A DNA stretch of 64,000 bases from Bacillus massilinigeriensis (GCF_900111815.1 NZ_LT630004.1:140373-204372); one strand, 5' to 3'. Counted from the stretch's first letter, positions 51,371 through 61,577 are shown. The notes: generated by a model from the sequence alone, not told the origin. Made by a program: numbers and translations.

Positions 51371-51401
51371 AAAAGTCCTTTTTATAGTGAGGGACTTTTT
51401 T
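51371..51401 (+). terminator. Terminator after the small membrane protein gene
   Basis: AAAAGTCC ... GGACTTTTTT stem, 12-nt loop, T tail. Confidence 0.8.
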
Positions 51402-51560
51402 CGTTTTCTTAAAAAACCTGCTTTTCTTGTAAACGATTCCATCATATATCTTTTAATACTGTCGCGATAGGAGTATACTTGGAATCGGAAATTGTTATAT
51501 ACTGTTCACAAAAACTGCTTGACGAACAACACGGGGAGATATGAGGAGAGGGGTATACAA

Positions 51561-53123
51561 ATGAATATCGAAAAGTTTCAGGATAGCATATACGAGCTGA
51601 TTGTTGAAACTTCGACTAACTTGCCAAAGGACGTTAGGCGGGCTATTTTAGCTGCCAAGGGGCGTGAAAATGAGGGGACGCGCTCTGCAATGAGTTTGGC
51701 AACGATCACAAAGAATATCCGCATGGCGGATGAAAATGTTTCGCCAATCTGCCAGGATACTGGTCTTCCAACCTTTAAGATCAAGGTGCCTGTTGGCGCG
51801 AATACGATTGTGATGAAAAAAGCAATCTATGCGGCGATCGCCCAGGCGACGAAGGATGGGAAGCTCCGTCCGAATTCAGTTGATTCGCTGACTGGGGATA
51901 ACAGCGGCGACAATCTTGGAATAGGGACACCTGTGATTAAATTTGAACAATGGGAAAATGACTATGTAGACGCTCGTTTGATATTAAAAGGCGGCGGCTG
52001 TGAAAATAAAAATATCCAATACAGCCTACCGGCTGAATTGGAAGGTCTCGGACGTGCTGGACGCGACCTTGACGGTATCCGCAAGTGCATTATGCATTCC
52101 GTCTATCAGGCACAAGGGCAAGGGTGCAGCGCTGGATTCATTGGTGTTGGAATTGGCGGAGACCGTTCTTCCGGCTACGATTTGGCGAAGGAGCAGCTTT
52201 TTCGTTCAGTAGATGACGTGAATCCGAATGCCGATTTGAGGAAGCTTGAAGAATATATTATGGAGCACGCCAATGAACTTGGAATCGGAACAATGGGCTT
52301 CGGCGGGGAAACGACGCTTTTGGGCTGCAAAATCGGTGTAATGAACAGGATTCCGGCTAGCTTTTTCGTTTCGGTTGCGTATAATTGCTGGGCTTTCCGC
52401 CGCCTTGGTGTAAATATTGCTGCAGACACTGGAGAAATCATGAGCTGGCAATATCAAGAAGGAGAAAAAATCAGCTTTGACGAGAGCGATGTAGAACCGG
52501 CAAAAGCGGAAATCGCAGCGGCAGCGGAAGCGCCTGAAGAAAAGGTAGTAACATTGACTGCGCCGATTACCGAGGAGCAAATCCGCTCTCTTAAAGTGGG
52601 TGATGTCGTGAAAATTACCGGAATAATGTATACCGGACGCGATGCCATCCATAAATATTTGATGGACAACGATGCGCCTGTCGACTTGAACGGGCAGATC
52701 ATTTATCATTGCGGTCCTGTCATGCTGAAGGATGATGAGGGGAACTGGAGTGTGAAAGCTGCTGGACCAACGACAAGCATCAGGGAAGAGCCTTACCAAG
52801 GCGATATCATGAAGAAGTTTGGTATTCGTGCGGTCATGGGCAAAGGCGGCATGGGCGCGAAGACGCTCCAAGCGCTTGGCGAACACGGCGGCGTCTATTT
52901 GAACGCAATCGGCGGGGCAGCCCAATATTACGCAGATTGCATCAAGAGCGTAGAAGGTGTAGATCTCATGCAGTTTGGAATTCCAGAAGCAATGTGGCAT
53001 TTGAAAGTGGAAGACTTCACAGCCGTTGTCACAATGGATTCCCACGGAAACAGCCTCCATAAGGATATTGAAATGTCATCACTAGAAAAGCTCGCAACCT
53101 TTAAAGAGCCAGTATTTAAATAA
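51561..53123 (+). CDS. fumA: Fumarate hydratase, class I (iron-sulfur)
   Basis: 520 residues, alpha and beta regions fused. Fumarate to malate in the TCA cycle with an oxygen-sensitive [4Fe-4S] cluster; candidate ligands are Cys in VSPICQDTGLPTF (about 65), AQGQGCSAGF (about 188) and TTLLGCKIGV (about 260). The beta part has KVGDVVKITGIMYTGRDAIHKYL, IYHCGPVM, GPTTSIREEPYQGDIMKKFGIRAVMGKGGMG. ATG 51561 follows AGGAGAGGGGTATACAA; the longer frame from 51492 is not needed. B. subtilis has only a class II enzyme. Confidence 0.94.
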   Translation: MNIEKFQDSIYELIVETSTNLPKDVRRAILAAKGRENEGTRSAMSLATITKNIRMADENVSPICQDTGLPTFKIKVPVGANTIVMKKAIYAAIAQATKDGKLRPNSVDSLTGDNSGDNLGIGTPVIKFEQWENDYVDARLILKGGGCENKNIQYSLPAELEGLGRAGRDLDGIRKCIMHSVYQAQGQGCSAGFIGVGIGGDRSSGYDLAKEQLFRSVDDVNPNADLRKLEEYIMEHANELGIGTMGFGGETTLLGCKIGVMNRIPASFFVSVAYNCWAFRRLGVNIAADTGEIMSWQYQEGEKISFDESDVEPAKAEIAAAAEAPEEKVVTLTAPITEEQIRSLKVGDVVKITGIMYTGRDAIHKYLMDNDAPVDLNGQIIYHCGPVMLKDDEGNWSVKAAGPTTSIREEPYQGDIMKKFGIRAVMGKGGMGAKTLQALGEHGGVYLNAIGGAAQYYADCIKSVEGVDLMQFGIPEAMWHLKVEDFTAVVTMDSHGNSLHKDIEMSSLEKLATFKEPVFK

Positions 53124-53188
53124 TAGAGATTTGTAAGGGGACAAATTCGATTTAAGGCGAGTTTGTCTTTTTTTAACGCTTTACCGCA

Positions 53189-53273
53189 CCGGGGGTCAGG
53201 CACGCTTTAATGATTCACCGCACTGGGGGTCAGGCACGCTTTAATGATTCACCGCACTGGGGGTCAGGCACGC
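53189..53273 (-). repeat. Three GCGTGCCTGACCCCC repeats in tandem
   Basis: Copies ending at 53205, 53239 and 53273, each within a 34-nt unit TTTAATGATTCACCGCACTG + GGGGTCAGGCACGC. The spacing shows local duplication. Confidence 0.9.
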
Positions 53274-53381
53274 TTTAGTTGAGCGAAGCAAGCTTTAGTC
53301 GTTGTTGATTTTCGCACCAACTATCAGGGATGATCTGTTGCTGTATTTACAGATTAAAGATAATATGGAATCAAAGAGGAA

Positions 53382-53627
53382 GCTACTGTAGATAAATTAC
53401 TGTTTACCGTAGATAAACGGGGATTTACCGTAGATAAATTGCATTTTACCGTAGATAAATCGCCGTTTACCGTTGATATCCCAATTTGAGACGTATTCAA
53501 CAAGAGCAGAGTTACGTGTGTAATCGGTTACAGAAGCTCTCTATTCCAAAAAATAATGGCCCCTCATCAAAAGCCATCCTTTATTCCTCAAAAAACCAAT
53601 CAAAATGACAATTTTTAAGGGTTTGGG
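53382..53627. repeat. 246-bp class intergenic element, copy B (inverted)
   Basis: Mirror of copy A at 15.5 kb: the tail array GCTACTGTAGAT then four TTTACCGTAGATAAA-type copies with exact 21-nt spacing (53382-53477), a diverged middle sharing scattered blocks with A, and the 27-bp head at 53601-53627 identical to that of A except for one base. Total length 246 bp against 247 bp in A. Confidence 0.85.
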
Positions 53628-53682
53628 GGAGAATTTTGTTTCGTGAACCTACAAATTGATTTCCCTTTATCACTGTACCGCA

Positions 53683-53733
53683 CTGGGGGTCAGGCACGCT
53701 TTAGCGATTCACCGTACCGGGGGTCAGGCACGC
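53683..53733 (-). repeat. Two GCGTGCCTGACCCCC repeats before pdaA
   Basis: Copies at 53683-53699 and 53717-53733 with TTTAGCGATTCACCGTAC between, the same unit as at 53.2 kb. With copy B and the 53.2 kb cluster they account for nearly all of the 720-bp gap 53124-53845. Confidence 0.9.
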
Positions 53734-53845
53734 TTTAGTGCTTTATCACAACATCTCTCCCCCCTTTTTTTTTCCTGTTTATTTTTCTCGTGGTGACAAA
53801 TAATAAGGGAAATTTCACAAGAAAGTTTTGGAGGAATGAAGAGAT

Positions 53846-54652
53846 ATGAGATTGCTTTTATCACTCTTTGCGGCTGTGGCTATCAGCGTTGCCGGCATGG
53901 CACCGCTAGCGAGCGGGGCACAATCACACCCCAACAAGCCAATCCATTGGGGATTTAAGAAGGCGAGGGATGGGCAGCCTGCCGACGCTGGAAAGCCGCT
54001 TGAAAAGATTCTCGACAAGCATGGCGCAGTATACAAAGGCTCACCAGAGCGTAAAGACATTTACCTCACTTTCGACAATGGCTACGAGAACGGTTATACC
54101 GACAAAGTCCTCGATGTGCTGAAAAAAGAGAAAGTTCCTGCCGCCTTTTTCGTCACAGGACATTATCTCGAAAGCGCCGAAGAACAAGTCATCCGGATGG
54201 CGGAGGAAGGCCATATCATCGGTAACCACTCTTGGCACCATCCTGATCTGACTCAAACAAGCGACGCGAAACTAAGAAAAGAACTCGAAAGCGTCCGCGA
54301 AAAAACGGAAGAACTAACAGGCCAAAAAGGCATGGCTTATCTCCGGCCGCCACGCGGCGTGTTCAGCGAGCGTACGATGGCGCTTGCGAAGGAGCTTGGC
54401 TATACCCATGTGTTCTGGTCACTTGCATTTGTCGACTGGAATACAGATTCCCAAAAAGGCTGGCGCTACTCCTACGATAATATCATGAAGCAAATCCACC
54501 CAGGTGCAATCCTACTTCTTCATTCTGTCTCAAAAGACAATGCGGATGCATTGGAAAAGGTAATTCGCGATTTAAAGAAGCAAGGTTACACCTTTAAGAG
54601 TTTGGACGATTATACGCTCAGAGAAACGCTGAAAGAGCCGATGTTGTACTGA
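53846..54652 (+). CDS. pdaA: PdaA-like polysaccharide deacetylase (muramic delta-lactam synthesis)
   Basis: 268 residues with signal peptide (MRLLLSLFAAVAISVAGMAPLASGA). NodB domain: KDIYLTFDNGYENGYTDKVLDVL (Asp ligand; the usual DDG is DNG here as in PdaA), GHIIGNHSWHHPDLT (His ligands), RPPRGVFSERTMALAKELGY, VFWSLAFVDW and PGAILLLHSVSKDNADAL. It matches PdaA (YfjS), which deacetylates muramic acid in spore cortex and is required for germination. TTGGAGGAATGAAGAGAT before the ATG. A terminator follows. Confidence 0.94.
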   Translation: MRLLLSLFAAVAISVAGMAPLASGAQSHPNKPIHWGFKKARDGQPADAGKPLEKILDKHGAVYKGSPERKDIYLTFDNGYENGYTDKVLDVLKKEKVPAAFFVTGHYLESAEEQVIRMAEEGHIIGNHSWHHPDLTQTSDAKLRKELESVREKTEELTGQKGMAYLRPPRGVFSERTMALAKELGYTHVFWSLAFVDWNTDSQKGWRYSYDNIMKQIHPGAILLLHSVSKDNADALEKVIRDLKKQGYTFKSLDDYTLRETLKEPMLY

Positions 54653-54674
54653 CCACTCCGCACGGGGTGGTTTT
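54652..54674 (+). terminator. Terminator of pdaA
   Basis: ACCACTCC-GCAC-GGGGTGGT then TTTCTC. Confidence 0.8.
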
Positions 54675-54738
54675 CTCTTCACCAATAGTTGTATTATTAG
54701 AGGAATTTCGAGAGATCAGACGGTATCTCAACCTATAA

Positions 54739-55987
54739 CTAGCCCTTTGCTTTCGCGAGGTATTCTCTTTTCATCTCCTCAGGCACCATGCTGCCGCCCG
54801 TTGCCCAAGCGAGATGTGTGGCATTCTTCATTCTGCCACATAGCTTTTGTGCGCGGATGTAATCCTGCCCTTCTTTTTCACGCGTAAGCATAACAGGACC
54901 CTTCAGTCCAACAGCAGCGGAAGGCTCAAGGAAAATGCCCTCTGATGTAAAAATCGTACCGAGATGCCGGAATAGAATTCTGTCAGAAACGGTATAGCAG
55001 CCGCTCAATAGATGGCCCACCGTTTTGCCGACAAACCCTGATGGTCTGCCAACAGCAAGTCCATCCGCCTCGGTTACATTGTCGAGGCCAATGTCCCCAA
55101 CGGATATCTTGTCATGCAGTTCTGTCGCAAGTCCAAGCAGCATGCATGGCTCGCCGTAGAGTAGCTTCAGTCCGAATGCGACACCGCCTGGTCCACCTCC
55201 TACACCGCAAGGAAGGTAAACAAATAGAGGGTGTTGTTCATCGACAGCGATTCTTGCATCTTCCAGCTGGTTTTTCAGCCGGATTGCTGCCACAGCATAG
55301 CCTAGAAATAAGTCACGAGAGTTTTCATCATCGATAAAATACGTGTTTTCATCGAGCGCTGCTTGCTTTCGCCCTTCCTCGACGGCAAGGCTGTAATCAT
55401 CCTCGTATTCCATCACGGTAACGCCTTTTTCACGAAGAAGCTTCTTTTTCCACTCTTTCGCGTCAGCGGACATATGGACAGTGACAGAGAACCCGAGTGT
55501 TGCTCCCATAATGCCGATGCTTAAGCCCAAGATTGCCCGTCGAGCCAACGGCGATGCTATAGTTGGAGAAAAAAGAAGCGAAGGAATCGTCTGTCAGCAT
55601 GCTATAATCATCGCTTTCCTTTAGGAGGCCATGCTCGAAAGCCAGTGTCTCGGCGTGTTTCAACACTTCATAGATGCCTCCGCGTGCTTTGATGGAGCCG
55701 GATATCGGCAGCACATTGTCGCATTTCAGCATCAAGTTGCCGCCAACTTCCTGGATTGGTTTTATCGTTCGAAGCGGAGATTCGATCATCCCGCGGGCAG
55801 GTACTGTTTCTGGAAAAACAGCAGCAATGTACGGTGCAAACCGCGCAAGCCTTTTTTCAGCATCAAGGACGTCGTTCATTGTTATCAAACTTTCCGCTTC
55901 TTGTTCATATCGCGGATTGCGCCAGAACACTTCCTCCGCGGCTGCAACTTTTTCAAGAAAAGGCCATTTATCAATTAAATCTTTCAT
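54739..55987 (-). pseudogene. dsdA: D-serine ammonia-lyase gene with a single-base frameshift
   Basis: Fold-type II PLP enzyme that deaminates D-serine. The N-terminal frame (55987 down) has the PLP lysine in [20 protein letters not shown] and runs to [17 protein letters not shown]. There CTTAAGCATC carries one extra base against the expected CTTAGCATC (about 55521-55524). The second frame continues [26 protein letters not shown] and [24 protein letters not shown] to the normal C terminus at 54739. Everything else is intact, so the lesion is recent or a sequencing error. Confidence 0.88.
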
Positions 55988-56111
55988 TATATTCACCATC
56001 CTTATCCCTTACCTGTTTGCCACAGAAGCGTTATTTCCTGCCCCTTTTTCGTAAAAATAGCCACAATCTGCTATAATACGGGAAAATCACTTGAAAAAGG
56101 CGGGGAGAAAG

Positions 56112-56978
56112 ATGTGGCAAGAAACTGTAAGCATCCCTGGACCATACAACTTTGATTTAGCTTGTGACAGATTGCAGCTTGATCCGCTGCACGTTGTCGA
56201 TATTGAAAATAGAACGGTAAAGATACCGGTAATAATTGACGGTCGAAAGCAGGCTGTTGAAGTAAAAGGCATCGGAACGCTGGAAGAGCCTTCGTTCATG
56301 ATAAGCGGCAGGGAAGAAGCTTTAAAGGAAGCGGCGATTGCAAGAGTGGCGGAAGTTTTCCGCTGGGATGTCGACCTTGCGAAAGTCCATTCCCACTTCA
56401 TGGCAACCGATTTAGCACCGATTTTTGCCGAGCATTACGGGACGCCGCTTGTGCTCGACTTTGAGCCCCTCGGCTGCCTCATGAAATGCATCATCCATCA
56501 ACAGCTCAATCTGTCGTTTGCCATGACGCTGACAGAGCGATTTGTCCACACTTACGGGGAAAAAGTGGACGATGTTTGGTTTTATCCTGATGCAGAAACA
56601 GTGGCCGCATTGACGGTGGAGGAATTGCGCGAGCTGCAGTTCAGCGGAAGAAAGGCTGAATACGTGATTGGCATCGGGAAGCTGGCAGCGGAAGGCGAAC
56701 TTGATTTTTCAGAAATGAAAGAGAGGCCGGACGCGGAGATTGAGAAAGCGCTTTTGAAAATCCGCGGTGTTGGCCCATGGACGGTGCAAAACTTCCTGAT
56801 GTTCGGTCTCGGCCGGCCTAATCTTTTCCCGCTTGCAGACATCGGTATCCAGAACGCCCTGAAAAAGCTGTACAATCTTGAGAAGAAGCCTGGCGTGCCC
56901 GAAATGGAGCAGTGGAAGCAGCCGTGGGAACCTTACTTAAGCTACGCCTCGCTTTATTTATGGAGAAGCATTGAATAA
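56112..56978 (+). CDS. alkA: DNA-3-methyladenine glycosylase II (AlkA/YfjP-like)
   Basis: 288 residues. Base-excision repair of alkylated purines. The helix-hairpin-helix with catalytic Asp is ALLKIRGVGPWTVQNFLMFGLGRPNLFPLADIGIQNAL (about 215-255; Asp of LADIGI). CIIHQQLNLSFAMTLTERF is the conserved helical block before it. ATG 56112 follows GGGGAGAAAG; the ORF start at TTG 56091 is less likely. Downstream rlmCD follows after 18 bp, as yfjP-yfjO do in B. subtilis. Confidence 0.92.
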   Translation: MWQETVSIPGPYNFDLACDRLQLDPLHVVDIENRTVKIPVIIDGRKQAVEVKGIGTLEEPSFMISGREEALKEAAIARVAEVFRWDVDLAKVHSHFMATDLAPIFAEHYGTPLVLDFEPLGCLMKCIIHQQLNLSFAMTLTERFVHTYGEKVDDVWFYPDAETVAALTVEELRELQFSGRKAEYVIGIGKLAAEGELDFSEMKERPDAEIEKALLKIRGVGPWTVQNFLMFGLGRPNLFPLADIGIQNALKKLYNLEKKPGVPEMEQWKQPWEPYLSYASLYLWRSIE

Positions 56979-56996
56979 TATACTGGAGTGAAGAAA

Positions 56997-58421
56997 TTGA
57001 ACGGAAAAGCTAGAAAGCCTTTTTATAAAAAAGAAGAAAAGAACCAGCCTGTTGTTGTGGAATTGGGCCAAACCTTTCCACTGACGATCAAGCGGCTTGG
57101 AATCAACGGAGAAGGCGTCGGCTACTTCAAGCGCCGAGTCGTGTTCGTACCTGGAGCGCTGCCGGGTGAGGAAGTTGTAGCGGAAGTAACAAAAGTGCAC
57201 CCGAAGTTTGCGGAAGCAAAAATCAAGAAAATCCGCAAAGCTTCTGAGCATCGTGTGAAACCAGTCTGCCCTGTTTATGAGGAATGCGGCGGCTGCCAGC
57301 TCCAACATCTTCATTATAGCCAGCAGCTGAAGGAAAAGCGCGATATTGTCATCCAGTCTCTCGAGCGCCATACGAAGCTAGCAGTCGACAAACTCGACAT
57401 CCGCGAAACGATCGGGATGGACAATCCATGGGGCTATCGAAACAAGAGCCAGTTCCAGGTAGGCGAGAGGGGCGGCAAGATTCTCGCAGGCCTTTACGGC
57501 ATGAACTCGCATAAGCTCATCAACATCGAGCAGTGCGCCGTCCAGCACCCCGCAACGCTGAAAGCGACCGAAGTGGTGAAGGGAATTCTGCAGAAACATG
57601 GCATTACCGTCTATAACGAAAAAAGAGGCAAGGGACTCGTCCGCACCATCGTTGCCCGAACAGGCATCACGAGCGGCGAAGTTCAAATCGTCCTAGTTAC
57701 AACGAAAAGAGAGCTGCCGAACAAAGAAGAAATTCTTGCGGAAATAAAAGAAACGTTGCCGGAAGTCGTCTCCGTCGTCCAAAATATCAACGGCGAGAAG
57801 ACATCGCTCATCTTTGGCGAAAGCACAGAAACGCTGCAAGGAAACGACTTCATCCAGGAAACTTTAGGCGACCTGCAATTTGAGCTGTCCGCGCGCACCT
57901 TCTTCCAGCTGAACCCGGAACAGACCGTCAAGCTATATAATGAGGCGAAAAAAGCAGCGGCGCTTACCGGTACGGAAAAAGTGCTAGATGCCTATTGTGG
58001 TGTCGGAACAATCGGCCTCTGGCTCGCTGACCAGGCAGGGGAAATCCGCGGAATGGACATCATCCCTGAATCCATCGAGGACTCCAAGAAAAACGCTAAG
58101 CGCCACGGCATCACCCATGCCAAGTACGTCCCAGGCAAAGCCGAAGAAGTACTCCCAAAATGGGTCAAAAAAGGCTGGAAGCCAGACGTCATCATCGTCG
58201 ATCCCCCAAGGACCGGCCTCGACAACGCCCTGCTCCAGACCATCCAGCAAGTCCAGCCAGCCAAAATCGTCTACATCAGCTGCAACCCATCCACCCTGGC
58301 CAAGGACATCGACGCACTAAGCAAAAAATACAAGCTATCCTACATCCAGCCAGTTGATATGTTTCCGCATACGAGTCATGTGGAGTGTATCTCGCAACTC
58401 ATTTTAAAGGAAGGCAACTAA
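56997..58421 (+). CDS. rlmCD: 23S rRNA (uracil-5-)-methyltransferase RlmCD
   Basis: 474 residues. TRAM domain (about 20-80, [34 protein letters not shown]), four Cys for a [4Fe-4S] cluster ([17 protein letters not shown] plus the Cys of EQCAVQH), SAM-binding [27 protein letters not shown] and the nucleophile Cys in [13 protein letters not shown]. In B. subtilis the homologue methylates U747 and U1939. TTG 56997 has GGAG 8 nt upstream; the GTG at 56988 overlaps that site. Confidence 0.94.
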   Translation: MNGKARKPFYKKEEKNQPVVVELGQTFPLTIKRLGINGEGVGYFKRRVVFVPGALPGEEVVAEVTKVHPKFAEAKIKKIRKASEHRVKPVCPVYEECGGCQLQHLHYSQQLKEKRDIVIQSLERHTKLAVDKLDIRETIGMDNPWGYRNKSQFQVGERGGKILAGLYGMNSHKLINIEQCAVQHPATLKATEVVKGILQKHGITVYNEKRGKGLVRTIVARTGITSGEVQIVLVTTKRELPNKEEILAEIKETLPEVVSVVQNINGEKTSLIFGESTETLQGNDFIQETLGDLQFELSARTFFQLNPEQTVKLYNEAKKAAALTGTEKVLDAYCGVGTIGLWLADQAGEIRGMDIIPESIEDSKKNAKRHGITHAKYVPGKAEEVLPKWVKKGWKPDVIIVDPPRTGLDNALLQTIQQVQPAKIVYISCNPSTLAKDIDALSKKYKLSYIQPVDMFPHTSHVECISQLILKEGN

Positions 58422-59050
58422 TCCTTGAGGTTGTTGCCTATTCTTGTTCTTTGAAGGATTTACGAAGTTGTAATGAATACGAATAAGTATGAAAATAAAT
58501 ATATCCTAAATTGCCTATATTGTTATAATTAAGTAAAAAAGTAACTATTATATTATAAATTAAAGGAGAGCTCTTAATGGAAGTAAAGAATGCTGAAGTC
58601 ATTTCTTTTATAAATTTAAAAGGTGGGGTGGGGAAAACTTCTGCTACAATTAATATTGCGGATGCTTTTTCAAAAGAAGGTAAAGCAGTATTAGTAATAG
58701 ATATGGACCCTCAATTTAATGCTACGCAAGCATTACTTAACCACCAGTATAGGCACCATAAAAAAAATATCGATCAGGATGTATTAGCAGACGTACATAA
58801 GGAACTAATAGAGAAATATAATGAAGTAATTGCAACAAGTACAGCTCAAGAGGAGGATAATGAAGAGGAATTAAATCCTGATGAAGAGTATAAAAGAGAA
58901 CTTTCTTCACAATTAATTTATAACCGGTTAAAGACCAAAAAAATGACTGTACGTACCTTATTTACATATGAAGGCATAGTGGATGGGTTAGACAATCCAT
59001 CTTTGATTTATAATTTAAAAGAAAACTTAGACTTGATTCCTGGTAATTTA

Positions 59051-60579
59051 CTCAACTTTCGCAGAGTGAAATCGGCAAATAAGCCTTGATATAACTGGGC
59101 AGATTGGCCAACCAAAGTTGTAATTGACATTCAATGTGCTTTTTCATTTTCGTATTGGTCTGCTTCAGGACATCATTAAGAAGCTCGATCAACTGCTGGA
59201 GCGCAACTGCCCAATCGAGTTCATTTACTTCATCACAAAATTCATAAAAAAGGCCGCCGAGTGTGCGTTGGTCGGTGTTGCAGCGATTTTGCCACGACAA
59301 AACAATATAGCGGGCAAATACTATCGTTGTATGGCTAATTAACCCATCATAGGAACGCCCTTGGAACTCCTTCTGGAGTTTTAACAGCGATTTGGTCGTC
59401 TTGAAGAAAACCTCGATGTCCCAACGCATGCCGTAGATCTGGATAATCTCCCGTTCGGTCAAGGTTTTGTCGGTGCTGAGGATGGCCAGCCATTCGCTTC
59501 TCTTGTTGCGATTTTGGACGAAGACAATCTTGACGCACGTTCCGTTAGCCATGACACAGTGAATGGAACGAAGAATTCCTTTTTTACCCTGGATAGGTTG
59601 CGCCAAACTATACAATTGCTTCAACGAAACCCGTTGTCCACCCGCTAGGTACCGCTGCTTCGTCTCTTTGACCATACCGATTACATCCAATCCCTGTCCT
59701 TTAATGGCTTGGACAAGCGGAGGTAAGGTGAACCAGGAGTCCATCAGAACATAGCTTGCATCGATACCATTCGCAAGCGCACGGCGGATCATGTCCGGAA
59801 TCTGTTCAGGCGCCGTTTGAAGCGCATTCATCCGGCGTTTGTAACCAGACGTACGTTTATCGATGTCCGATGAGATGCCGTTAATCTGTGCTTTCTTGGA
59901 ACTGAGCAGGGAAAAATCGATTGGCATGAAGGTGGAACCGTCCGACCAGCCGAGCGTTAACATCCGGAACCCTTTGTAGAATTTCATTTTCAATGATGCG
60001 TGGTCAAAACAACGGGCAAGTAGTTCAACCTTTTTACTGCGGTTCCGGTCGAACGCCGAATCATCGACAATGAAAACCTTTGGTCGTGTGTGATCGGTCA
60101 GACAATCGACCTTCTGGATGGTTGAAGCGCTGAACGACAAAAGGAATCGCTGCCAATTGAATGTTGGCTGATTAAGGAATCGATAAATGGCATCCTTCGC
60201 AGGATAACAGTCCGCTTTTTTCGAATTCAGCAGCGCAAACCAATTCTTATGTTGAAAGATTAGGCAGAAGACCAGTTGAAATAAGTACGAACAGGAAAAG
60301 CCGAAGGCTTTGGTGATACCAGCCTTCCGAAGATGCCTAAAGATATCTAGCTCGGAAAAAACCGAGCGCAATTCATTCGGGAGTTGATTGTTTGATTGGT
60401 TTTGATCTATCATATAGGAGGCACCTCTTCTATTGGTAGTGGTTTTTCGACAATTCTACTTTACCATAGGATGAGGTGTTTTTCTTTTGTCCAATTCAAT
60501 TGTCAAGGTACCTAATGAATTGCAGAAACACATAATTACGATGCCGGTTGGATCGATTTATATCGGTGCGAAAGTTGAG
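59051..60579 (-). mobile_element. IS4-type insertion sequence (1529 bp)
   Basis: Terminal inverted repeats CTCAACTTTCGCA / TGCGAAAGTTGAG are perfect over 13 bp. Target duplication TAATTTA at 59044-59050 and 60580-60586. Contains one transposase on the minus strand whose stop codon lies inside the left inverted repeat. Confidence 0.92.
59052..60413 (-). CDS. IS4-family transposase
   Basis: 453 residues, intact. DDE catalytic features: Asp in RPKVFIVDDSAFDRNRSKKVELLARCFDHA, second Asp in ASYVLMDSWFTLPPLVQAIKGQGLDVIGMVK, and the Y-(2)-R-(3)-E-(6)-K signature in IYGMRWDIEVFFKTTKSLL. Because the gene is complete and its ends perfect, the element may still move. CTATTGGTAGTGG-like text and a TATAGG site lie upstream. 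Confidence 0.92.
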   Translation of the reverse strand: MIDQNQSNNQLPNELRSVFSELDIFRHLRKAGITKAFGFSCSYLFQLVFCLIFQHKNWFALLNSKKADCYPAKDAIYRFLNQPTFNWQRFLLSFSASTIQKVDCLTDHTRPKVFIVDDSAFDRNRSKKVELLARCFDHASLKMKFYKGFRMLTLGWSDGSTFMPIDFSLLSSKKAQINGISSDIDKRTSGYKRRMNALQTAPEQIPDMIRRALANGIDASYVLMDSWFTLPPLVQAIKGQGLDVIGMVKETKQRYLAGGQRVSLKQLYSLAQPIQGKKGILRSIHCVMANGTCVKIVFVQNRNKRSEWLAILSTDKTLTEREIIQIYGMRWDIEVFFKTTKSLLKLQKEFQGRSYDGLISHTTIVFARYIVLSWQNRCNTDQRTLGGLFYEFCDEVNELDWAVALQQLIELLNDVLKQTNTKMKKHIECQLQLWLANLPSYIKAYLPISLCES

Positions 60580-61145
60580 TAATTTAGATTTATTTGAGAC
60601 TTTGACCGGCGATACTAGTGGGAAACATAATGTTTTACAAGATCATATAACAGAATATGGGTTGAGAGAATTATACGATTATATATTCATAGATTGTCCT
60701 CCCAATTGGACAATATTGACCCAAGCAAGCTTATTTGCATCTGATTACTACATAATCCCAAGTAAAGTTGACCTGTTTTCGAGTATAGGTATTGGACTTT
60801 TGGAGAATTTAGTAAACTCAACTTTTTATGAAAAAAAGTCTCCAATATCTACTTTATATAATGTTTATAGAAGAGAGTTAGCACGCCCACATATACAACC
60901 ATTAGGAGTTATATTTACATTAACACACGAAATAACCATTGAAGGTAAATTGAAAGAAAAATTAAAAAATAATATTCCGCTTGAATTTTTTGAAACGGAA
61001 ATTCCGTATCATTCTTCAGTTCCCTTAAAGTTTTCTTTATATAACGAGAGTGGAGCAAAACACGACACTTTAAAAAATTCAATCTCAAGAGCAATTTTAG
61101 AAATTTATGAAAGGATATCGCTAAGAAAGAAAGAGGTGATAGTAT

Positions 61146-61577
61146 ATGAAGGAAGCAGAAAGTAAAAGAAATTTTTTAAATGAGTTCAGCTTAATCAATA
61201 AAAATAAGTACACTCCTGAGCAAACTAAAAGTTTATACCTTGGGCTTCTTTTCGAACTAATTTCAAGTAGAGAAGTATTTGAAAAAAATAGAGATTTAGA
61301 GAATTTTGTTTTGAAAGTATACAAACAACAATATAATGATTATTTGTTTAGATCAAGACCTTACCTTGCTTCAAGATTACTAAAAGATATTTCCTCAGAA
61401 TATGACTTTCTGAGAATGTCTGCATCTATAAAATTAATTATTCTATTTCTCAAAGAAAAGGCAAACGAGGATAATATTAAGGTTGTTAGTGATAAAGAAA
61501 ACAAAAAAAATAGGACTAATATTGAAGCAGATACTATAGGTTGGTTTAATTCAGTAAATAAGGGAAGTAACAAGTAA
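61146..61577 (+). CDS. Unknown helical protein X of the ParA operon (143 aa)
   Basis: Not recognised. All-helical and charged: NFLNEFSLINKNKYTPEQTKSLYLGLLFELISSREVFEKNRDLENFVLKVYKQQYNDYLFRSRPYLASRLLKDISSEY, then a Lys/Asn/Asp-rich tail. It overlaps the parA-like 3' end by 20 nt and the next gene by 1 nt (TAATG). By position it could be the partner that ParA-like ATPases need, as ParB or a cargo adaptor, but nothing in its sequence shows DNA binding. Confidence 0.75.
   Translation: MKEAESKRNFLNEFSLINKNKYTPEQTKSLYLGLLFELISSREVFEKNRDLENFVLKVYKQQYNDYLFRSRPYLASRLLKDISSEYDFLRMSASIKLIILFLKEKANEDNIKVVSDKENKKNRTNIEADTIGWFNSVNKGSNK

Larger units (their letters stand above)
58577..61165 (+). pseudogene. 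ParA-like ATPase gene split by an IS4-type element
   Basis: N-terminal part 58577-59050: deviant Walker A FINLKGGVGKTSATINIADAF (residues about 11-31), VLVIDMDPQFNATQALL. An acidic insert of about 60 residues (QEEDNEEELNPDEEYKREL) is unusual for ParA. C-terminal part 60580-61165: Walker B region YDYIFIDCPPNWTILTQASLFASDYYIIPSKVDLFSS and QPLGVIFT. Removing the element and one copy of TAATTTA joins LDLIPGN to LDLFETLTGD in frame, giving about 351 residues. As it stands the ATPase is broken. First gene of a coupled four-gene operon in AT-rich DNA. Confidence 0.88.

Noticed and set aside
52206..53060. 284-residue minus-strand open frame
   Set aside because: Antisense shadow of class I fumarase.
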